In this document: positions 1 to 6,005 of the stretch, piece after piece
How positions within the stretch are numbered: the stretch's first letter is position 1
How the letters are laid out: each line of letters begins with the position of its first letter
DNA from: Pedobacter sp.
Lineage (GTDB): Bacteria; Bacteroidota; Bacteroidia; Sphingobacteriales; Sphingobacteriaceae
Direction of reading: 5' to 3'
DNA: 11,094 bases
Assembly: GCA_028287885.1 (NCBI GenBank)
Contig: JAQBOT010000074.1
Coordinates: forward strand, 1-11,094
Position numbers and translations under genes: made by a program
Notes under the pieces: model-generated
The model's input: the letters and a program-made list of their open reading frames with translations, nothing else
Told to the model about the DNA's origin: nothing
Databases searched by the model: none

Positions 1-1
1 T

Positions 2-154
2 GACTTATCGGATAAAGTAGAGCGTCTAATTTCAAACGAGCGAGCACATGACATGCGTTACACCAAACTAGCCAAGCAGATTAGCCAATTGCAAGAGCGG
101 ATGGAGTCAATGGAAAAAATACTTAATCAGCTAGGTGAAGCCAAAAAAGCTTAA
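2..154 (+). CDS. C-terminal 50 residues of an unidentified protein with a coiled-coil tail (5' end outside window)
   Basis: An open frame runs from the window edge to a TAA at 152-154 with no internal stop. The 50 visible residues are highly charged and helical, and contain heptad-like hydrophobic spacing (VERLI, LAKQISQLQ, MESMEKILNQL), which suggests a coiled coil. No catalytic motif is visible, so the family cannot be named. Such tails occur on membrane-associated regulators and PspC-like proteins, but that is only an analogy. The reading frame is supported by the strong intrinsic terminator about 100 bp downstream and by the lack of a competing frame. The gene must begin upstream of position 1. 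Confidence 0.65.
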   Translation, partial: DLSDKVERLISNERAHDMRYTKLAKQISQLQERMESMEKILNQLGEAKKA

Positions 155-254
155 TTTTGTTACACCCTGTTTACACCATAACAAAACGTATGCGCTCAAT
201 AATCTGTAATACTGCAAGTTACAAACATTTGGATTAGTCCTATTGGGTGTACAT

Positions 255-288
255 AAAAAGCTTTTAACTTGATTGTTAGAAGCTTTTT
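255..288 (+). terminator. Intrinsic terminator, probably bidirectional
   Basis: A 14-bp stem (255-268 with 275-288, one G-U pair) closes a 6-base loop. It begins with AAAAAGCTT and ends with AAGCTTTTT, giving T-runs on both strands. It lies about 100 bp after the stop of the upstream plus-strand gene and about 94 bp after the stop of the minus-strand AraC gene, so it can serve both. Confidence 0.85.
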
Positions 289-322
289 TATTTTGGAGGC
301 AATTGTGATTGTTTGAATGCTT

Positions 323-366
323 GCTCTGCAATGAACTGTGTTGCATATACAGCCGTTGAACAGGTT
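323..366 (-). pseudogene. Decayed fragment of rpiA (ribose-5-phosphate isomerase A)
   Basis: This stretch matches 2715-2758, inside the intact rpiA gene, at 38 of 44 positions in the same orientation, with 16 identical bases in a row (TTGCATATACAGCCGT). Read on the minus strand it gives TCSTAVYATQFIAEQ, against TGSTAVYAIQLIAEL at residues 33-47 of the intact RpiA, i.e. part of the phosphate-binding loop and the following helix. The essential glycine of the GTGST loop is changed to cysteine. Similarity fades on both sides, and the frame stops soon after, so this is a relic and not a gene. It lies between the AraC gene and the terminator. It may come from an old partial duplication, or from a lost second rpiA copy or an acquired segment; the sequence alone cannot decide. 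Confidence 0.7.
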
Positions 367-381
367 TTGTTATGAAACTGT

Positions 382-1257
382 TCAATTATCTTCAATCAAT
401 ACTCGGTCATTAAAGGACAAGACATTTTCCTCTGGTACCGGAAACACTTTAAAAAAGTTTAGAGGGGACATACCTGCAAATTCAATGAATTCCTTGATGA
501 AGTGGTTTTGATCATAATAACCGCACAGAAAGCAGATCATTGTCCAGGATGCATTTGGATGATCCGTTTTGAATTTGAAAGCTGCTGTAAAGCGTCGAAT
601 ACGACTATACAACTTGGGGTAAACACCAACTTGTTCAATAAACTTACGCTCAAAAGTTTTTAAACTCATATTTGCAGTGTACGCCAATTGACTTACAGAA
701 AGCATACCGGTACGTGAACTTAGCAACTCGGTAACTTTGATTAGGCACAATGCAGCATCCACATTCTGAATGGCATGAAGGTGTGCTTGCAAATACGCAT
801 CGGCTAGCTTGAAAATCTCAGCATTAGTTTTCGCCTGTTGCATTTGTTCCTGAAGTTTAAGTACGGGAGCGGATAAGAGTTCAACAGCTGCGGCCAGGCG
901 ATCTGTTATTTGTGCCGGCGAAATACCGAATAAGCCATAGAATCCAGTGGGCTTGAAGTAAATGCTCAACATTTTAATATGACCCTTGAACACCATTGAT
1001 CCCAGGTAAGAAGTTAACAATCCACAGTAGAGGCAGCCTGGATAGCCATCTAGGTTGACCTGATCGGCTTTGCAGCAGACAGCAGAGCTATAAAAGGTCG
1101 GCGTATCGCAGTTAATAAAGAACGTCAGGTTAATTTGATTGTTTGCGCACATAGGAAGCACATGTGTATCCCCAAGGCAATCGAACTCCTTTATTGAATA
1201 TTGACATACAAAATGCGCCAATGACCAATGTGGCTTTGAAACCAACGTTTGTATCAT
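382..1257 (-). CDS. AraC-family transcriptional regulator with a cysteine-rich N-terminal domain
   Basis: A 291-residue protein. The C-terminal part (about residues 185-272) is an AraC-type double helix-turn-helix DNA-binding domain: LSVSQLAYTANMSLKTFERKF forms the first HTH, with the usual FERKF/GVYPKLYSRIRRF link. The second HTH includes CGYYDQNHFIKEF followed by GMSPLNFF, the standard ending of these domains. The N-terminal half resembles the Bacteroidota type seen with AraC domains (DUF6597-like; recalled by pattern), including the segment FGISPAQITDRLAAAVELL. It holds eight cysteines within the first 78 residues (18, 27, 37, 50, 61, 62, 75, 78), including a CC pair and a CLYC motif, which is unusual. 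The ATG at 1257 is the only good start. It is divergent from the secreted TPR protein at 1422, a plausible target. Ligand and regulon are unknown. Confidence 0.9.
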   Translation of the reverse strand: MIQTLVSKPHWSLAHFVCQYSIKEFDCLGDTHVLPMCANNQINLTFFINCDTPTFYSSAVCCKADQVNLDGYPGCLYCGLLTSYLGSMVFKGHIKMLSIYFKPTGFYGLFGISPAQITDRLAAAVELLSAPVLKLQEQMQQAKTNAEIFKLADAYLQAHLHAIQNVDAALCLIKVTELLSSRTGMLSVSQLAYTANMSLKTFERKFIEQVGVYPKLYSRIRRFTAAFKFKTDHPNASWTMICFLCGYYDQNHFIKEFIEFAGMSPLNFFKVFPVPEENVLSFNDRVLIEDN

Positions 1258-1421
1258 GATGTTACATCTAAATTGTCTGTTTTCTACTATTTCTACAACG
1301 GGTTTGTACCTAACTTCGGGAAGCGGATCAAGAAAGTACTGGAAGCGGATTGTGGATGAGCTGCGCTATGAAGCGATTGAGTTACTTGTATTATTTAATT
1401 TAAAATACTAAAAATAAAGTC
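1258..1421. promoter_or_regulatory. Divergent regulatory region between the araC-type gene and the TPR gene, with direct repeats
   Basis: The 10-mer GGAAGCGGAT occurs at 1319-1328 and again at 1341-1350, a spacing of 22 bp, close to the two-helical-turn spacing of AraC-family half-sites. A weaker third copy (GAAGCGATTG) starts at 1370. The region also holds an open frame of 50 codons (ATG 1259 to TAA 1409-1411), which begins one base from the start of the opposite gene and ends 10 bp before the ATG at 1422. Its product contains the hydrophilic segment RKYWKRIVDELRYEAIELL. It is not a confident gene. No clear TTG/TAnnTTTG promoter pair was found. Confidence 0.35.
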
Positions 1422-2165
1422 ATGAAAAAAGCTTTTTCACTTATAATTATGCTAATATGCTTGGCTGGAACAAACGTATGGGCACAAACAGCTGAAGAAA
1501 TGGCCTTGATCAAAGTCGCTAAGGGCGAAACTGAAGCTTTTCTAAAAAGCGATTCCGTTACATGGAAAACATTCTTTGTACATAGTCCGAAGACAAACAC
1601 CACCTATGTTGAAAGAGGTTATTTTGTAACCTCTCCGGGTTGGGATAAATCCGCCTTGCTCCGAATAACCTGGATGAGACAACGTAATAGGCCATCACGC
1701 TACAATAAAGTTGAAATTACAAACCCGATATTCAATGTATCAGATAAACTGGCTACAATCATCTATGACCAAAGTATATCCTCCACAACTACCGATACCG
1801 TACCTGTAGGTTACTCAAGGCAGCATAGAACGCTTGTTAAAGACAACAATCAGTGGAAAATCACTTCAATGTCCAGCTTTGATACGCTTTCATTTAGGTC
1901 TACTAAACCTCAGGATGTAGAGAATGATTTGAATGCAATCGGGTATAACTTTCTATTTGACAAGAAGAATGATCAGGCTATTGAAATATTTAAACTTAAC
2001 GTAAAGATGTATCCGACTGCCTGGAACCCGTATGATAGCCTCGGGGAAGCGTATGCTGCAGCGGGAAATACAAAGCTGGCAATTGAAAACTATGAGAAGT
2101 CGATACAGCTCAACCCTAAAAATGACAACGGCAAAGCTTGGCTATTGAAACTAAAAAAGCAATAA
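1422..2165 (+). CDS. Secreted NTF2/SnoaL-like protein with C-terminal tetratricopeptide repeats
   Basis: A 247-residue protein with a clear signal peptide: MKK, a hydrophobic core, then VWA before Q22, which fits signal peptidase I cleavage after residue 21. Residues about 25-155 resemble an NTF2-like/SnoaL-type fold, judging by the early AxxxAFLKSD helix and the late LVKDNNQWKITSMSSFD strand. Residues about 172-243 hold two TPR units (FLFDKKNDQAIEIFKLNV; then YDSLGEAYAAAGNTKLAIEN), a tail commonly attached to secreted Bacteroidota enzymes. No catalytic residues are evident, so an enzymatic role is not claimed. Location is probably periplasmic. It starts at ATG 1422 after an AT-rich leader without a Shine-Dalgarno site. 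It is divergent from the AraC-type gene, which may control it, and converges on rpiA with a 4-bp gap. Confidence 0.85.
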   Translation: MKKAFSLIIMLICLAGTNVWAQTAEEMALIKVAKGETEAFLKSDSVTWKTFFVHSPKTNTTYVERGYFVTSPGWDKSALLRITWMRQRNRPSRYNKVEITNPIFNVSDKLATIIYDQSISSTTTDTVPVGYSRQHRTLVKDNNQWKITSMSSFDTLSFRSTKPQDVENDLNAIGYNFLFDKKNDQAIEIFKLNVKMYPTAWNPYDSLGEAYAAAGNTKLAIENYEKSIQLNPKNDNGKAWLLKLKKQ

Positions 2166-2169
2166 GCCA

Positions 2170-2853
2170 TTAATATAGTCGAACCTCGGTACCCTGTCCC
2201 ATGATAACTATTGTAGCTAGATTTATAAATAAGCCATGGGCGAGTATGCCGTCGATTTGATTTAAGGTTTGAGCTAAGGATGCAGGATCTGAAATTAAAC
2301 CAAAATCGGCGTCAATAATGTAATTTCCGTTGTCTGTAATAAAAGGAACATGTTCCGTTTCTCTAAGCGTCCCTTTGCCTTCAATGCGTAAAATCTGCTG
2401 CTGAACATAGTTAACTGCAATAGGTACGACCTCAATTGGAACTTTGAACTTGCCAAGGCGCTCAACGAACTTTCCAGAATCTGCAATGATGATCTCTTTC
2501 TTACTTAATGAAGCAACGATCTTTTCACGGAACAATGCCCCACCCCCACCTTTGATTAGCTGCCTGGCGCTGTCAAACTCGTCCGCACCGTCAATAGTCA
2601 CGTCGATGGAAGAAATATCATTGATATCAATTAGCTCAAGGCCGAGTTGGGTAGCCAGTAAAGCCGACTTTTCTGAAGTAGGTACTCCTTTAATGGTTAA
2701 GCCCTGTTTTACTAGCTCTGCAATGAGTTGTATTGCATATACAGCCGTAGACCCGGTTCCTAATCCAACAACATCATTGTTATTGATGTGCTTTACGGCC
2801 TCTGATGCAGCATTTTTTCTCTCCAGCTCCTTTTTATCCTCTTGCTTGTACAA
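2170..2853 (-). CDS. rpiA: Ribose-5-phosphate isomerase A, TTG start
   Basis: RpiA interconverts ribose 5-phosphate and ribulose 5-phosphate in the non-oxidative pentose phosphate pathway (cytoplasm). The 227 residues match the usual family length. Visible motifs are the phosphate loop GLGTGST (30-36), DGADE (88-92) and KGGGGALFREK (101-111). Glu110 should be the catalytic base by comparison with the E. coli enzyme, and D88 and D91 are the conserved aspartates. The start appears to be TTG at 2851-2853: the frame is closed by a TAA eight codons upstream, no ATG or GTG lies between, and no ATG follows before the conserved core, whose N-terminal helix (EAVKHI) needs this start. The gene stands alone, with convergent transcription from the TPR gene and no terminator in the 4-bp gap. 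A damaged copy of residues 33-47 lies at 323-366. Confidence 0.96.
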   Translation of the reverse strand: MYKQEDKKELERKNAASEAVKHINNNDVVGLGTGSTAVYAIQLIAELVKQGLTIKGVPTSEKSALLATQLGLELIDINDISSIDVTIDGADEFDSARQLIKGGGGALFREKIVASLSKKEIIIADSGKFVERLGKFKVPIEVVPIAVNYVQQQILRIEGKGTLRETEHVPFITDNGNYIIDADFGLISDPASLAQTLNQIDGILAHGLFINLATIVIMGQGTEVRLY

Positions 2854-3142
2854 TACTTTAAAATTTAAGTGGGTTTAATAATTAATGATTGATAGTTGCC
2901 TGCCATAAAATCATCCATTAGACAAAAACATAACTAACGCATGTTCTTTTGCCTTATAAAAATAGACATTGTTTTAGAGAATTGGTGGTTACTTTTTTAC
3001 CATAAAAGGGTTATTACTTGTATGATAATAATCTAGATAATGAGGAGTACGAGATAAAAGTAGCTGGGACGCTAAGGTTAAGACACTCATAAACCTGGAA
3101 GAGGCTAAGCCGAGTTTTCTAACTAAAAAGGTCGGACAAAGC
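2854..3142. other. Gap without a convincing gene; possible coding relic at 3018-3169
   Basis: Most of this gap is AT-rich and must hold the rpiA promoter, though no good TTG/TAnnTTTG pair was found. From 3018 to 3092 one frame, and from 3044 to 3166 another frame shifted against it, read as protein-like plus-strand sequence (for example KTLINLEEAKPSFLTKKV), but the second has no start codon. This may be a frameshifted remnant or chance. Confidence 0.3.
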
Positions 3143-3176
3143 AAAAAAAAGAAGGGCCACCGTTGGTAGCCCTTCT
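3143..3176 (-). terminator. Intrinsic terminator of the histone-like gene
   Basis: The stem AGAAGGGC/GCCCTTCT (3150-3157 with 3169-3176) is extended by three inner pairs across one mismatch. On the minus strand it is followed by a run of eight T (the A-run at 3143-3150). It starts 12 bp after the stop of the 59-codon gene. Confidence 0.88.
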
Positions 3177-3188
3177 AAACAAGTATGA

Positions 3189-3368
3189 TTACTTGCCGTT
3201 ATTTTTTTTCTCTGTTACTTCACTACGAATCTCCTGAGCAAGGTTTTTCAAATCTTGCATTGCTTTACGTACTCTTGTTCCAGCAGCGCCATTACCTGAG
3301 TTATAAAATTTGTCTGCATCGGCCTCTACGCTAGCAACCAGTTCTTTTAATTTTGAAAATTTTTCCAT
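3189..3368 (-). CDS. Histone H1-like protein Hc1 family, 59 residues
   Basis: Reading the minus strand from ATG (3366-3368) to TAA (3189-3191) gives a 59-residue lysine-rich, helical protein. It begins MEKFSKLKELVASVEADADK and continues with FYNSGNGAAGTRVRKAMQDL, then KNLAQEIRSEVTEKKNNGK. This fits the small Bacteroidota proteins assigned to the histone H1-like Hc1 family (family recalled by pattern, not searched). These are thought to bind DNA or nucleoid structures; a role in this organism is inference. The gene is short but well framed: a good Bacteroidota promoter lies upstream at 3401-3430, and an intrinsic terminator follows 12 bp after the stop. That promoter-gene-terminator arrangement indicates a single-gene transcript. 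It is divergent from the acidic protein gene at 3545. Confidence 0.9.
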   Translation of the reverse strand: MEKFSKLKELVASVEADADKFYNSGNGAAGTRVRKAMQDLKNLAQEIRSEVTEKKNNGK

Positions 3369-3400
3369 GTTCTTTTTGAATTAGTATTTGATTATGGGTT

Positions 3401-3430
3401 TAAAGTTAATAATTATTGGATTTGCTGCAA
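3401..3430 (-). promoter_or_regulatory. Bacteroidota-type promoter of the Hc1-like gene
   Basis: On the minus strand, TTG (3428-3430) is followed after 19 bp by TAACTTTA (3401-3408), one base from the TAnnTTTG consensus and at the canonical spacing. It predicts a leader of roughly 25-30 bases. A perfect 7-bp palindrome with one central base (GATTTGCTGCAAATC, 3419-3433) covers the TTG element and could be an operator. Confidence 0.55.
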
Positions 3431-3544
3431 ATCAAATGTCAACCAATTGATTCTTTTTTATTCATTTATTCGTATTCAAAACCATTTTTAACGGCACTTG
3501 TTAGATTCTTCAGTTTAATAAACGCAATACTCTATCTCAATCTT

Positions 3545-3826
3545 ATGGAAAGCAACGAAGATATTAACCGTCCAACCTCGGCAAATTCTGAGGACTATGA
3601 TCCTAACCATCCACAGAACTTAAACAAGCCGGCTTTCAATAGTACGACCGATCACCGCTCTACAACTGGGCTGCCTGGCGTCGAAAATTTAGACAACCAT
3701 AACCTTGATGAAAATCAAGTCCCACAGAATATAGAAAGACTATCGGGTAGTTCGACAACGACTGATTTGGGTAATGGAGAACGTACTCAGGAAGATAAGG
3801 ATGATGAAAAGATTATAGAACGTTAA
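3545..3826 (+). CDS. Small acidic, probably disordered protein of unknown function
   Basis: A 93-residue protein starting MESNEDINRPTSANSEDYDP. The frame is open further upstream (to an ATG at 3416), but the upstream part is hydrophobic and unlike the rest, so the ATG at 3545 is preferred. The composition is rich in N, D, E, S, T, P and Q, with no cysteine and almost no aromatic residues, which is typical of intrinsically disordered proteins. The C-terminal end is strongly charged (TQEDKDDEKIIER). No signal peptide, membrane segment or known domain is visible. Similar small hydrophilic proteins are frequent in Sphingobacteriaceae, with no assigned role that I know of. It shares a 176-bp divergent region with the Hc1-like gene. 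Its transcript probably ends at the hairpin at 3931-3978. Confidence 0.7.
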   Translation: MESNEDINRPTSANSEDYDPNHPQNLNKPAFNSTTDHRSTTGLPGVENLDNHNLDENQVPQNIERLSGSSTTTDLGNGERTQEDKDDEKIIER

Positions 3827-3930
3827 GGTAATTTGGTGTTTGCTTTTTGAAGCCGAGCTGTAATCCAGATTACAATTCGTTAATTGTCTTATAGTAGTCG
3901 GGTAATTGTCTCGGAAGACAGCAAACAAGA

Positions 3931-3978
3931 ACGCCTGCAATGATGAAGACTGAATATTGTCTTCATTACTGCAGGCGT
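3931..3978 (-). terminator. Long hairpin after kup, possible bidirectional terminator
   Basis: Positions 3931-3950 pair with 3959-3978 as a 20-bp stem (outer part ACGCCTGCA with TGCAGGCGT, inner part ATGAAGAC with GTCTTCAT), with one mismatch, one G-U pair and an 8-base loop. It lies 18 bp after the kup stop and about 105 bp after the stop of the acidic protein gene. The T-run is poor on both strands, so efficient intrinsic termination is not certain. Confidence 0.65.
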
Positions 3979-3996
3979 ACGCTTTACACAGCAGAT

Positions 3997-5934
3997 TTAA
4001 TTGGTCCGCTTCAGTTCAAAATCGGTTGGGATATCGACGATCAAAGGAACCTTCTCTACAGTAACAAAACTTAGGTCGAGCCCAAATCCCTTCTCTTCCG
4101 GCACACTGAAGTTCTTTAATATTTTATAATAGATCATTGTACAACGATCGATGAAACTTAGGCTGTATGCCGTAGACATAATCTTCTCTACTACAACAAA
4201 CCTGAAATCTCCCGCGATCTTATGTTCCCGTAATGATGCATAGCGGCTGGTGATGTCAATTTCATCGTTCTTAACCATATCTTCCACAACCTTCCGGAAC
4301 AGGACATTGATTCTTTGCTCAACACGGAACCCCAGTCTGAAGTCTACTCGGATCAGCTTCCGTTCGATTAACGGAACAACTTTATACTCCATCGTATGTG
4401 GCTCATCCGTTACGTCCACATGCAGTAGCCAGTAAACGTCTGCACGTTTGGGCAATTTCTGAATCATGGAGTACATGATGGAAGATTCAATTTCTGAATT
4501 GAAATTGGCACTTGTCAGATACACCAGCTGAGAAGCATATTTTGGAATACTCTCATCCACACTAATCTTATTGATAATTGGATAGTACTTTTCAACATCA
4601 ATGAAGCTCATGTACTTGTTGCGTATTTTCCGGCCATTGAACCAGGTCCACATGATCGAGAACAAAGCGGTACCCAGTAATACGGTGAACCAACCACCAT
4701 GTAAGATTTTAGCCGCATTACCAAAAAGGAACGTAAGTTCAATGATGCCATAGATGGTAAGAAAACTTGCAATCAGGTACATCGGCACCCGCTTACGCAT
4801 TAGAAATACCGACACCAGAACGGAAGTCATCAACATGGCTACAGTAATAGACAAACCGTAAGCCGCTTCCATGTTGGTTGACTTTTGAAAAATGAGGACG
4901 ACGATAATACATCCAATACACAGCACCCAGTTCATAGAAGGCACATACAATTGACCTTTCTGATTGCTGGGGAAGTTGATCTTTACTTTAGGCCAAAGGT
5001 TCAAACGAACCGCTTCAGCAATTAAGGTGAAAGATCCAGAGATTAGCGCCTGACTGGCAATTGCTGCAGCGATCGTGGCTATGATAATTCCTGTAAAAAG
5101 AAACCACTGCGGCATTAGATGGTAAAACGGGTTAAGATCACCCAAATGTTGCCCCTGCATTTTCCATAAGAACACACCCTGACCCATATAGTTAAGAACA
5201 AGACAGGTTTTAACATAGATCCAGCTGGCACGAATGTTCGACCTGCCGCAATGACCTAAGTCCGAATACAAAGCTTCTGCCCCAGTGGTACATAGGAACA
5301 CAGCACCTATGATAAGAAAAGCCTCAGGGTTAGTGGTTAAGATATGATAGGCGTAGTAAGGATTTATGGATTTAAGAATTTCCGGAAAATGCATAACATA
5401 CGCGCCACCCAACACCGCGATCATCGTGAACCATAGCCACATGATTGGACCGAAAGCTTTACCAACGAGTGATGTACCGAATTGCTGGAGAATAAATAGA
5501 ATGGCAATGATTCCGATAACGATAGGTACCGTAGGAAGGTCGTTGTATATGATACCTAATCCCTCTATCGCGGAAGAAACCGTTACGGCAGGGGTCATGA
5601 TACCATCAGCCAGCAGGGCTGCACCGCCGATCATAGCTGGATAAATCAGCCATTTGGCTCGTCGCTTTACAAGAGAGTAGAGCGAGAAAATACCACCTTC
5701 CCCTTTGTTATCTGCTTGAAGCGTAATTACAACATACTTGATTGTAGTTTGAAGAGTTAACGTCCAGAAGATGCAGGAAAGACCTCCAAGGATAAGATCT
5801 GCTGTAATTAGTCGCTCCCCGATGATGGCTTTGAACACATATAGTGGTGATGTACCAATATCGCCATAAATAATTCCGAGACTAATTAATAAACCCGCCG
5901 CGGATAATTTATTAACACCTTTATGATTTGACAT
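3997..5934 (-). CDS. kup: Kup-family potassium uptake protein (K+/H+ symporter)
   Basis: A 645-residue inner-membrane transporter of the KUP/HAK/KT family, which imports K+ (in characterised members with H+). The hallmark GDIGTSPLYV lies at residues 24-33, with the conserved aspartate at 25. Further family motifs are DNKGEGGIFSLYSLV near residue 75 and ALYSDLGHCG near residue 220. About twelve hydrophobic segments fill residues 12-440, followed by a soluble cytoplasmic C-terminal domain to the end. Length is normal. The ATG at 5934 follows an A-rich stretch (AAAAAAGAAAA) and no Shine-Dalgarno site, as usual in this phylum. The upstream gene on the same strand is tesA, 71 bp away, so read-through is possible, but a TAnnTTTG element in the gap suggests its own promoter. 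A hairpin follows the stop. Confidence 0.96.
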   Translation of the reverse strand: MSNHKGVNKLSAAGLLISLGIIYGDIGTSPLYVFKAIIGERLITADLILGGLSCIFWTLTLQTTIKYVVITLQADNKGEGGIFSLYSLVKRRAKWLIYPAMIGGAALLADGIMTPAVTVSSAIEGLGIIYNDLPTVPIVIGIIAILFILQQFGTSLVGKAFGPIMWLWFTMIAVLGGAYVMHFPEILKSINPYYAYHILTTNPEAFLIIGAVFLCTTGAEALYSDLGHCGRSNIRASWIYVKTCLVLNYMGQGVFLWKMQGQHLGDLNPFYHLMPQWFLFTGIIIATIAAAIASQALISGSFTLIAEAVRLNLWPKVKINFPSNQKGQLYVPSMNWVLCIGCIIVVLIFQKSTNMEAAYGLSITVAMLMTSVLVSVFLMRKRVPMYLIASFLTIYGIIELTFLFGNAAKILHGGWFTVLLGTALFSIMWTWFNGRKIRNKYMSFIDVEKYYPIINKISVDESIPKYASQLVYLTSANFNSEIESSIMYSMIQKLPKRADVYWLLHVDVTDEPHTMEYKVVPLIERKLIRVDFRLGFRVEQRINVLFRKVVEDMVKNDEIDITSRYASLREHKIAGDFRFVVVEKIMSTAYSLSFIDRCTMIYYKILKNFSVPEEKGFGLDLSFVTVEKVPLIVDIPTDFELKRTN

Positions 5935-5953
5935 TTTTCTTTTTTGAAGTTGC

Positions 5954-5961
5954 CAAAGGTA
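5954..5961 (-). promoter_or_regulatory. Possible -7 element of the kup promoter
   Basis: On the minus strand the motif TACCTTTG matches the Bacteroidota TAnnTTTG element exactly. It lies 19 bp before the kup ATG, which would give a very short leader. No TTG is found at the expected upstream distance, so the call is tentative. Confidence 0.4.
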
Positions 5962-6005
5962 CTAAATGGAATGTAACTTAAGTATGAATGCGTAGGTTTT
6001 AAAAA

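Noticed and set aside
131..385. Minus-strand open frame of 84 codons
   Set aside because: It crosses the terminator hairpin and the rpiA relic in a different frame from RpiA, overlaps the end of the upstream gene and the AraC gene, and its product has no protein-like pattern.
3416..3544. N-terminal extension of the acidic protein from an upstream ATG
   Set aside because: The added 43 residues are hydrophobic and aromatic, unlike the rest, and overlap the promoter region of the divergent gene; the ATG at 3545 is a better start.
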